Part shown: one piece after another, positions 22,302 through 32,300 of the stretch
Numbering within the stretch: position 1 is the first letter of the stretch
Layout: each line of letters opens with the position of its first letter
Source of the DNA: Dichotomocladium elegans
Taxonomy: Eukaryota > Mucoromycota > Mucoromycetes > Mucorales > Lichtheimiaceae
DNA: 56,018 nt
Assembly: GCA_025716815.1 (NCBI GenBank)
Contig: JAIXMN010000061.1
Coordinates: forward strand, 1-56,018
Direction of reading: 5' to 3'
Position numbers and translations under genes: made by a program
Notes under the pieces: model-generated
The model's input: the letters and a program-made list of their open reading frames with translations, nothing else
Databases searched by the model: none
Told to the model about the DNA's origin: nothing

Positions 22302-22903
22302 GGTAAGTAAATAAAGCTGATAAATTGTTTTGCTTCTTTCATTGCTGCCCTTATATAAAGATTCTTTGCAATGAGTCAATAAAAGCATCCATTATTGAAA
22401 CTCTTGGCAATGGACTTGTATCAAGCATTTGCCAAGCAACTTGTCTTGGTTTGATCCAATCCACAAATCGAACTGTCTTTTACGGAGCATGTGAGATCGT
22501 GCTCCCCATAGAAAGCAAAATGCCGAGCTTTCTAATTATTTTTGGAACCTCCTTTCTTTTGATTCATTGCTTGGCAAATGCAATGAATGCACTGTATCCA
22601 TGTTCCCTTTTAGGGAAACATTTACTGCTGCATTTTTTCATCCGTGCTTTTTTTATACATCAACTTTTTTGATAGAACAATTGTGCTCATCACAATGTAG
22701 CACGTGGATACCAAACATTAACAATTTGAAGATAGGAGTGTGCAACGCAGACATACTAATTATGGACCATTTATTCGTGTCACCTATCCTGGGAACTTGG
22801 GGGTGCGGGTCACTCACCAACCTGAAACTCATATTCCTAGGAATAAAGTACCTTATTCCTCCTCCTGGGCGCAGTGAATCGCTCGTTGGTGTAAGCTATG
22901 ACA

Positions 22904-23348
22904 GTTGTAGTCATATTAGCCGGGTATTCCAACTACCGACCAACTTCCGTTTTGGGACTATTCCTGACGTAATGTTCGGCCTACTTCTTCTTTTGATACC
23001 TCGCCCGACATGGATCATTACATACGAAGATTACTTCTTTAGACACATCGTCCGGACAGAGGACGATATATTTTATGTATATTTTTAGTATTAGAAAACA
23101 ATATAAATAAGGGGAAACTTATCTAACAATAAAGAGATCACGAACCGTTTCCCTGGTCTACTCTCTTCGTGGTTATCCTTCGTGGTCTATACTCTCTTCG
23201 TGGCTATCCTTCGTGGTCTATACTCTCTTCGTGGTTATCCTTCGTGGTCTATACTCTCTTCGTGATTATCTTTTGTGGACTCTATCCTATCTGTGGTTAC
23301 TCTTCGTGGTCGTCGTCTTTCCGTATTCAAGTAAAAACAAAGACGACA
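22904..23348 (+). repeat. Element C 5' LTR
   Basis: Matches 28063-28508 apart from the first bases (GTTGTAG against TGTCGTAG). It has TATAAAT 23102-23108, AATAAA 23128-23133 and three copies of the 31-bp repeat. Confidence 0.9.
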
Positions 23349-23350
23349 TT

Positions 23351-23359
23351 TGGTAGCTG
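23351..23359 (+). other. Primer-binding site, element C
   Basis: TGGTAGCTG, two bases after the LTR, immediately followed by the gag ATG at 23360. Confidence 0.75.
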
Positions 23360-24538
23360 ATGACAATGAACTTCACCGACGAGCAACAACGACAATTTGT
23401 CATCCAGGAATATGTCCTACAACAACTACCTGATGAACTCCGTGGTACCTATCGAACACAGGTACCGCAATTAACAATTCCAGAAAACCAGCGTACCCCT
23501 TTTTCCCCAGGCAACTTGGTCGCATTGCAAGAGCATGCAAGAACACTCGCCCAAAGTTTCCTACGCGCGGTAGGTCACGACAGTCAACAACCGCATCAAT
23601 CGGAGGTGTTGGCGACGATGCAGGCTATGCTACAGCAAATTAAGAACCAGCAAGAGGAGCTCATGGCGTTACACGAACATGTCCACCATCGCCCAAGCAC
23701 AAGGATCAAACCTGTACAACCGGATCTTTTTCGTGGTGTACGTTCATCCACGGAGGTGGAGGCCTGGTTGCACACAGTTGACAAATACGGTGAGTGTGCC
23801 GGCCTCAACGATATGGAGCGTGTAACCTATGCCTTGACACTGTTACGCGATGGCGCAGCAACTTGGTGGCGACACTTGGAGATGTCCGTCAACCCTGACG
23901 ATATTCATGGCGATCTCACCCCCAAGACGTGGCGCACGTTCCAAGCTGCGTTTCGTGCGGAGTTCAAGCCCAGGAATGCCAAGGAGATGGCGCGTAACAA
24001 ACTTCGTGCGCTGTCGCAAGCATCGACGGCATCAGGAACTATCCGTGAATATGTAGTCGAGTTCTGCAACATTATGCTTGACCTCCCCGAAATGTTCGAC
24101 GAGGATGCTATGCACGAATTTATCCGCGGTTTATCATATGACGCTCGCGTACAAGTATTGCTCAAGGAACCCACTTCTCTGCGGGACGCATACAATTCTG
24201 CAGAAGCGTTCGAAGCAGTCCACGAGTACGCGGCTGGCATACGAGACTCCTTCCAACATTCTGGACCAGCTAATTCACGCGTACCCTCTCGACCAATCCA
24301 GGATGCTTCCAGTGGCCCAGTACCGATGGATTTAGACGTTATTCATCACCGCGCTTATACGCAACATCGACAGCAGTACCGTCCGCGTCGTTGTTACAAT
24401 TGTGATGGCCGTGGTCATTTGGCATGAGACTGTCCATCGCCCTCACAAGGCCATACTGGCGCGAGTACAGGTTCTGGTCCTGTTTCTGCTCCTCGTTTGC
24501 AGCGCAAGGATTTAAAAGGCCCATCGCGTCGGGATTAA
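23360..24538 (+). pseudogene. gag: Element C gag (stop in zinc knuckle)
   Basis: Same layout as element B Gag, with the capsid region (VEAWLHTVDKYGECAGL, WWRHLEMS). TGA at 24425-24427 falls inside the zinc knuckle CYNCDGRGHLA-stop, where B has CGA for Arg. This is a C-to-T change at a CpG. Beyond it the frame stays open through the slippery site to TAA at 24536-24538. A truncated Gag without its RNA-binding knuckle, and no Gag-Pol, would result. Confidence 0.9.
24511..24517 (+). promoter_or_regulatory. -1 frameshift heptamer TTTAAAA, element C
   Basis: AAG-GAT-TTA-AAA-GGC in gag phase, with the pol frame at -1. It is now unreachable because of the upstream stop. Confidence 0.75.
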
Positions 24539-27500
24539 AGGGAGTCCTTTCGCGCTCGATTCCATCCCTTAATATTCTGCACGACCCCGTTCCTACCTCG
24601 CCGCAGATCCATCCATCACACCCAGTTCCGGAAGCCGTCCTGTCATCGACTGCGATAACTGAGATGCCATTGATCGACCTGTCCGGTGATTCTTCGCTTG
24701 ACGTGGAAGGCGTCGACGAGGGTAGTCACCAAGCAGACCTCAGACATATCGAATCGTTAAACACAATAAACCAAACTGCCTTGCCTCTTTACACTGTGGT
24801 CTGCAACGGAAAATCCATCGATGCTTTGTTAGATAGTGGCGCTACTTGTACATACGTCTCACCTCTCTTAGCAGCTGGGTGCCCAGTCCAACCAGTTGCC
24901 GGGCGCCAAGTCAAAACTGCAGGTGGTCACACTTTCGAAATTAACCGAGCTGTCACTCTGTCCCTGAACACCGCAGGTTTGGTCCACGATGTCTTCGCTT
25001 ATGTACTAGATACCAAGTTTGATCTTATTCTTGGCCGTGATTGGATTAAACGTATGAAGCCGGTGCCGGATTGGGATCAAGATACCTGGCGAATCACGGA
25101 AAACAATAGGGCTTATACCCTCCGCCCTAAGTGCGATCGTCCAAGTCCAGACTTGGCTTATCTGATATCGCACCGGCAAGTTGAGCGATTAACCCGACAA
25201 TGGCAGATTGACGAACTGTTTTTATGCTATGTCCGTGACAATGGTAAAGAATCGGTGCAACATCAGTCTGACTTGGTCCAACAACTACTCCAAGACTATC
25301 CGGATGTCTTCAAGGACAAATTACCAGGTTTGCCACCTCAACAGGATGTTAGCCACGTCATCGACACGGGAAGTGCGGCCCCCATCAATCGTGCCCCATA
25401 CAAGATGAGTCCTCTAGAACTGGACGAGCTGCGAAAACAGCTCAAAGAACTCCTCGACCTCCGACTCATTCGTCCAAGTGCCTCGCCTTGGGGTGCGCCG
25501 GTGCTGTTTGTTCGTAAGATGGATGGGTCAATGCGTCTATGCGTGGATTACCATGCCATCAACCAAGTCACGCTACGGAACTCCCATCCCTCGCCTCGGA
25601 TTGACGAATGCTTGGAGCGGCTCGGTGGCGCGAAATACTTCTCTAGCATTGACCTGCGGAGTGGCTATCACCAGGTGCGGATACGTGATGAGGATGTTCC
25701 CAAAACAGCGTTCAATACTCGATATGGCTCCTACGAGTTCCTAGTTCTACCTTTCGGCTTAACCAATGCGCCACCCACTTTCCAACGCCTCATGAACTCA
25801 GTATTAGGCGACTGTTTGGACGAATATGCGCTGGTCTATCTCGACGACATCCTGATTTACAGCAAAACCAAGGAGGCTCACACTCGTCAGGTTCGCCTAG
25901 TCCTCGATCGACTACGCAAAGCCAAGCTTGTCGCCAATTTGAAGAAGTGTGAGTTTTTTAAAACGGAACTTGAGTTTGTGGGTTATCATGTCTCTGCAGC
26001 TGGTATCCTCCCGTCCAAGTCCAAGGTACAGGCAATTCAAGACTGGCCACAACCAACGAATGTTCAAGAAGTCCGTCAATTTGTGGGCCTCGCCTCGCAT
26101 TACCGCCGATTTATTCGGGACTTCTCCACGATTGCTGCACCATTGACGGATTTGACGCGAGGTACGGGTGCGAAAAAGAGGGCTATTGTTTGGACACCTC
26201 AGTGCCAAACTGCCTTTGATGAAATCAAGACCCGCATGACTCAGGCCCCTATTTTGCTTCCTCTGAACCCCGCCTTGCCTTATGTGGTGGAGACCGATGC
26301 CTCCGACTTCGGTGTCGGTGCAGTGCTACTGCAGGAAGGTGCGGAGGGCAACATGCATCCTGTTGCCTTCGAGTCCAAGAAGCTTTCCGCAGCTGAACGT
26401 AACTACCCTGCGCAGGAACAGGAGTTGCTCGGCATTTTGCATGCCCTTCGATCGTGGCGGTGCTTTATCGAGGGACGCCTGTACGTCGTACGAATGGACC
26501 ATCACCCACTGCTCTACTTTCGGAATCGCAACAAGCCACCGCCGCCCCGTCTCATCCGATGGATTGCCGAGCTTGAATTATATGACCCCGAGATACAATA
26601 CAAGAGTGGGAAGGAGAACCATGTTCCTGACCTATTGTCTCGCCGGGATGGTCCAGACTGTACACCAGACGCCACCGCACTTGAACCTGACTATCTCTAC
26701 GCACTTAAATCCATCGAGAGCTCGGACTGGCCAAAATTCTATACAAGGGACAAAGACCAATGGCCGCAAGTATACAAAGATCTACTAGACAAGCACAAAG
26801 ACAAGTTTTCGGTACAGGCAAACCAAGTATATCGTAAGATCAAGGTCAGGAATACTGTCCACGAAATTCGATATGCTTTATTCGCGCGACGAGCAGACAT
26901 TGTACAGCATTTCCACACCAGTTTTGGACACTCGGGAAAAGAAACTGTATATGATCTAGTCAAGAAACGCTGGTGGTGGCCTAACATGAAGGATGATATT
27001 CAAGACTGGATCTGGAATTGTCCCAGATGCCAACTAGCAGCTAATGCAGATCGTCAAACACACCACGCCCCTATGCGACCACTCAAATACCCGCTCCATT
27101 TGCAAGGTGGCATCTGGATTTCATTGGTGAGCTGCCAACTACACTACGAGGGAACAGGTGGATTCTTGTTGCAGTCGATTATGCTACCAATTGGACGATC
27201 GCTCGTGCCGTACCTGATGCTACGGGACAAGCGATTGCCGAGTTTATATACGACGAGATAGTCACGCGTTTTGGTTGTCCCGAAGAAATCCTCACAGACC
27301 GCGGCGCCAACTTCATGTCTAAGGTCCTTAATCTCTACCTCGGCCGCACGAAAATCCATCACAAGCTGACGTCAGCTTTTCATCCGCGAACCAACGGCAA
27401 GGCTGAACGAACCAATGGTATACTCAAACAAATGCTTCGAAAGTATGTCAATGGTGCTGTGCATCGCTGGGACGATTTTGTCGAGCCGGCAGTTTTCGCG

Positions 27501-28070
27501 TGTTGCATCCGCAAACATCGTACTACGGGTAAGAGCCCATTTTTCATGGTATACGGTGTCGAGCCCCGTCTTCCAGGAGACATTTTCCGCCCGACCATCA
27601 CCGAAGACCTTAGCTGTGACCCTACCACCATCGACCAAGCCCGACAACCAGCACTCTTACGACTTCGGGAAGCCCGTGCTGAGGCAGCAGAACGATTGCG
27701 CGCCAACGCAGCCCGCGACAAAACCATCTGGGATGCAACCATGACACACCAGGTTTTCACAGTTGGTACCCAAGTTCTGATGCGCCACGAACAACGATTA
27801 AGTTTGGAATACAATTGGGTGGGCCCATTCATTGTTGTTGACCGTAACTTGGACCCAGACACCTACAAGCTCAAGGATCTTACCGGTAAACCATATACCT
27901 CTTGGGTACACACCGACCGCCTCCGTCCAATACACGCCAAGTCCCCGCCCACCTCCCCATGGTATGATCCTCTCGCTACCCGTACTGCTAACCGCCTCGA
28001 AATACACGACGCCCAATCCTTGTTGTTGGTCGAGGATGCCCAACAGTCTGGGGGGAGGATAATGTCGTAG
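24511..28070 (+). pseudogene. pol: Element C pol (frameshift in integrase)
   Basis: Open from the slippery site to 27261, then frameshifted. Protease LLDSGATCTY, reverse transcriptase YLDDILIYS, RNase H (ETDASDFGVG; the TDHHPL motif reads MDHHPL here) and the HHCC region are in one frame. A single-base loss near 27087 (HAPMRPLKYP against HAPMRPLNVPAP in B) moves the integrase core (TDRGANF, KAERTNG) and the C-terminal region into another frame, which runs to TAG at 28068-28070 in the 3' LTR. Together with the gag stop this marks a recently dead copy. Confidence 0.9.
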
Positions 28071-28508
28071 TCATATTAGCCGGGTATTCCAACTACCGAC
28101 CAACTTCCGTTTTGGGACTATTCCTGACGTAATGTTCAGCCTACTTCTTCTTTTGATACCTCGCCCGACATGGATCATTACATACGAAGATTACTTCTTT
28201 AGACACATCGTCCGGACAGAGGACGATATATTTTATGTATATTTTTAGTATTAGAAAACAATATAAATAAGGGGAAACTTATCTAACAATAAAGAGATCA
28301 CGAACCGTTTCCCTGGTCTACTCTCTTCGTGGTTATCCTTCGTGGTCTATACTCTCTTCGTGGCTATCCTTCGTGGTCTATACTCTCTTCGTGGTTATCC
28401 TTCGTGGTCTATACTCTCTTCGTGATTATCTTTTGTGGACTCTATCCTATCTGTGGTTACTCTTCGTGGTCGTCGTCTTTCCGTATTCAAGTAAAAACAA
28501 AGACGACA
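28063..28508 (+). repeat. Element C 3' LTR
   Basis: 446 bp, TGTCGTAG to CGACA. Its right flank GTGT (28509-28512) spans the start of the next LTR, as if C inserted across that LTR end. Confidence 0.9.
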
Positions 28509-28518
28509 GTGTGTCGTC

Positions 28519-28766
28519 TGTCAGGGTATTATGCGCTGGCGCAGCAATATTCTTTTGACAACATCAACTTCGTTGCTCAGCATCCGCAGCTCATGCGCAG
28601 CAAGCGCAGCATTATTACTTTGCCACTTATCATAGATAACCATGTTATATAAATATCCCCATCACACCACATGAATAAACATCATCTCTTTACGTTACAA
28701 TACTTCTTGGTTATCATTCGTCGTTGCTATTGGCTACGGTGCAACCGCCAAAAAATAAGCACGACA
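28519..28766 (+). repeat. Solo LTR3
   Basis: TGTCAGGG...GCACGACA with perfect 4-bp duplication CGTC (28515-28518, 28767-28770), located 4-7 bp from the end of LTR4. U5 has GGCTACGG...CCGCCAAA. Confidence 0.85.
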
Positions 28767-28852
28767 CGTCTTCGTAATTTGGCGGATACACCGTAGCCAG
28801 AGAATAGACTTTTGGAAGAACAATTAAATGTGAAAGATAACTCTCAGATGAT

Positions 28853-29306
28853 TGTGGTAAATAAGGTTTGTAGAGACTGTCAAAGTACAATGAGACTCTT
28901 GGAGGTGTTTTTAATAGAAAGAAAAATTCTTCTCCCTCTTTACTCCTACACTACATAGTTGTTTATATATTGTTATGGGTAAAATAGATTCCGCCCGATT
29001 GACATGGGTCAATTGTCCTGGAAATTTCCATAAGAGGAGTTGTTGGGGTGCGGTACTTGACAAGTCATAGAAAAACTTTTCGTTCGTTCCTGTAGCTGAA
29101 TCCCAGACCATCCTCACGTCGGTAAAACCTCAAAAAACCCAGTGGGAAAAATAGAGGAGAAAAGACTGTGGATATGGATCTGGTGGCTATGTATGATCGT
29201 GTTTCCCTTGGCTGAGTCGTGTTTCTGTATTGCGGTTGTTCCAGTTCTTTACATCATTGCCATGGATATTCACTTCATTGGTGCTCTTGCAATCACCTAT
29301 GCGACA
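28853..29306 (-). repeat. Chromovirus D 3' LTR
   Basis: 454 bp; on the minus strand TGTCGCATAGG...TTTACCACA. Confidence 0.95.
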
Positions 29307-29379
29307 TTACCCCCCTCCAGATTGGGACAATCGTGAAGGAATTGTAGGGAGTATGGTCGATTGCGGGATATTGAGTAAA

Positions 29380-32300
29380 TTAAGATCGTCGTCTCTGACT
29401 TCTTCTCAAATTCTTGTCGGTCTTGTTATAGTCAGATCGTGATCGTTTCTTGCTGGGTACTTTATCCTTTTTGTGCGATGACTCAATTTCGGGTGGTACA
29501 TCAGCATTCTTTTCATCTTGTCCCAGTCTATGCCAGTATTCGATGATGAATCCAGGATCGGTGAATTTGTCGGGTGTCAACCATTGATCATCTTCAGGTC
29601 CATAACCCTTCCATCGTACGCGATATTGACGGTTTCCTGGCTTTCCTTTGTGCGCAATGATGGCCTGTACTTCATATAATTCATCTTGAGGGACAACTTC
29701 GTCTTGATTGATCAGTTTCATCTCAGAGGGTGAATAGTCGCGAGGCATTAACGCTCCAGTTTCATCTTGCAACACATATGATCCTCCTTGTGTTTTGCGT
29801 AGCACGGTATAAGGTCCTTCAAAGATCGGAGCTAGCTTGCTTTTCCGGTTCTGTACACGGACCATCACATGACTCCTTTCTGGGAAGTCTGTCAAGTGAT
29901 GTTTTTCGTCAAATTTTTTCTTCTGTTTATCTCCATGCTCTTCCACTTTTCGTTTCAAGGCAGGAAAGACGACATCGTGCATATACGCGGCACGCTCCAT
30001 TAATTCCTCGTGTGTGGACGCGCGTTTTTCAACAGCATTCTCGTCGCGGTAGTCTTTCAGCTCGTTAATTCGTCGCGCGAACATGAGGGAGAATGGGGAG
30101 GAACCCAACCTCTCAGAAATGCGGCTGTTGATTTCCAGCTGTGTACTGGGAACGTAGAAATCCCAGTCTTTACCAGCACCTTGTAGTTTCTTGCGAATGA
30201 CACTCAGCGTGGTTTGCACCCATCGTTCGGCAACACCATTAGCGCGTGGGTGATAAGGCGTAGTAAGTCGGTGGTCAATTCCCAGATTCTCAACAAAGGT
30301 CTTCATCTTGAAGTTCTTGAATTCGCTTCCGTTATCTGACTGAATAATCTTGGGTAGTCCGAAATCGCAGAATACAGACTTGAAAACTTCAATGATGGTA
30401 TCGGCCGCCTTGTCTGGTAGTGCGCGCAGTATACAAAAGCGTGTGCACACATCGACAAAGACGATAATGTAATTGTTTCCTTTGCATGAAGTGCGATGAA
30501 AGTTAATCAAGTCAACTGCCCAGTGATCACCTGGTAAGTATGCGTATATTGGTCGCAAGGGATTGAAACCTCGTTTGCCAATATTGTAACGTTGACATTG
30601 AATGCATGATCGTACGTGCTCTACCGCATCTTGGAACAAGTTTGCCCAGTGGACACCATCGGCATGCAGCGATCGCACAATATGCTCTGCTCCTTCATGA
30701 CCGCCCGTTAAGTGTGCCTTTTCCAACAATGCTGGACGTTCGGCCTCAGGTGGACACATCGTATCTTGTGGAAATTCGAAAGGCTTGACGACGAATACAC
30801 GTTTGTTGGACGGATTTTTCTTTGCTGACCGTATAATAGGAACATCACCCCCCTCCAGCTGGTCGGCAGGGGCGAACAAGCGAGAAAGGTTATCGGGCAG
30901 CACATTCTCAATACCTGGTAGATGAATCACTTGGAAGGAATAATCGAGAAGAGTATCTAACCAGTTAATCATCATAGGATTAGCAATCTTCTGGGTATGT
31001 AGGTATGTCAGCGCTTTATGATCGGTGTATAGGGTGAATGGATTTCCCCATAGATACTGATGAAACTTCTGTAGCGCATACACAACTGCTAGCAGCTCTC
31101 GTTTGGTTGTTGAATAGTTGCGTTCGGATTTGCTGAGAGAGCGAGCCATAAACGATACATATTGCTTCACACCATCGTTCATTTGAAAGAGGACGGCGCC
31201 AATCCCGTAGTTGGATGCATCAGTAGCCACGTAAAACGGTAATGAGAGATCTGGGTATCGCAAGAGGGTACGCTCAGCTAACAGAGCTTTCAGCTTATTG
31301 AAGCAGGCAGTATGCTCGTCAGTCCAGAGCTGATTCAAAGATCCAGCGGAACGTAACGCATCGAGTGGCGCACTGATCTCAGAAACCTTTGGAATATGGT
31401 CGCGGAAATAATTGATGATCCCCATGAAACGCATTACATCCTTGCCCGTTCGTGGTATAGGCCACTGTAGGACATTGGTAAGTTTTCGTTCATCAGGGGT
31501 AATACCACTCTGCGAGATACAGAATCCAAGTAAATAAACCGATCGTTGGGCAAAATGGCACTTTGCGGGATTGAGGAGCAAATTGACGTTGGTCAGTGCT
31601 TGGATAGCCAATTGGACGTGGCGTGTATGTTCAGCCATTGTACGCGAGTGTACTACGATATCATCCACGAAGGTTTGGACAAATGGCATCTCCTTGTAAA
31701 TCGACGACATCACTCTTTGGAACTTGGACGATATGGGTTTCAAACCGAAAGGACATCCGCGGAACATGTATTGGATTCCATCGTGAGTGAATGTGGTCTT
31801 GTGCTGGTCAGCTTCATTAATCTGGAATCGATGGAACGCGCTCTTGAGATCTAGCGTAGTGAATACAGCTGAACCACCTAAGGATGAAAAGATTTCCTTG
31901 ATCAAAGGTAATGGATATCGGTCATCAGGAAGATACTTATTAATGTGGCGAGGATCCAGACATGGACGTTTGCCAGTCTTGTTGCCATATTCATCCTTCT
32001 TGTCGGCCAAAGTGAGAGGACTGTTCCAGCTGGAATTGACGGATGCCTTGACAATAATACCGTCTTCGAGCCAACTTTTGACAGCATCATCAACAATGGG
32101 ACGTACAGCATAAGGTAAAGGGTATTGTCGTTGATATGCGGATACACCTTTGGGAGTGTCGAGATAGATGACTGACTCAGGTACCGTACAGAAAGCATCT
32201 TTCGGGATCGTTGCATTGGCCTTGATATATGGTTCGAGTGCCCTATGGAATGCAGTTTGTTCAGACGGTGTACCTGCAGGTGAATTGTTCGGTTCGGCTT

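Larger units (their letters stand above)
17200..22876. mobile_element. CACTA-2 DNA transposon (complete)
   Basis: 5,677 bp with near-perfect ~27-bp terminal inverted repeats (CACTGCGCC; two mismatches) and 3-bp target duplication AAT (17197-17199 and 22877-22879). It is inserted in the 5' LTR of element B. It carries a complete companion gene and a complete spliced transposase gene, so it is the best candidate here for an autonomous CACTA. Its ends are packed with inverted copies of GGAATAAGGTA. A near-identical copy lies at 49766-55373. Confidence 0.94.
5841..22903 (-). mobile_element. Ty3-type LTR retrotransposon B, hit by two CACTA elements
   Basis: Read on the minus strand: 5' LTR (22903 down to 16776, interrupted by CACTA-2), primer-binding site, gag (16764-15592), pol (15619-12556, then 6684-6188 beyond CACTA-1), polypurine tract, 3' LTR (6195-5841). 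Pol has two stop codons in addition to the insertion. The right target copy reads GTTG (22904-22907) and the left ends in CG (5839-5840). Both fit one GTCG target at bases 2-5 of the LTR of element C, given one C-to-T change and a later LTR insertion on the left. Confidence 0.88.
16776..22903 (-). repeat. Element B 5' LTR, split by CACTA-2
   Basis: LTR parts 16776-17199 and 22880-22903 join to 448 bp once CACTA-2 and one AAT copy are removed. That is exactly 93 bp, or three 31-bp units, longer than the 3' LTR. It ends against element C with no gap. Confidence 0.85.
22904..28508 (+). mobile_element. Ty3-type LTR retrotransposon C (degenerate)
   Basis: 5' LTR 22904-23348 (its first T displaced to the far side of B), primer-binding site 23351-23359, gag, pol, polypurine tract (ggggggagg), 3' LTR 28063-28508. 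A stop in the gag zinc knuckle and a one-base deletion in the integrase make it defective. It is the sister of element B. B is inserted into its first five bases, so the two elements now stand head to head. Confidence 0.9.

Noticed and set aside
29142..29336. Hydrophobic 64-87 codon frames in the LTR of element D (also 34514-34777)
   Set aside because: They occur identically in both LTRs, end at different points because of the flanks, and have no homologue recognised; LTR sequence, not a gene.
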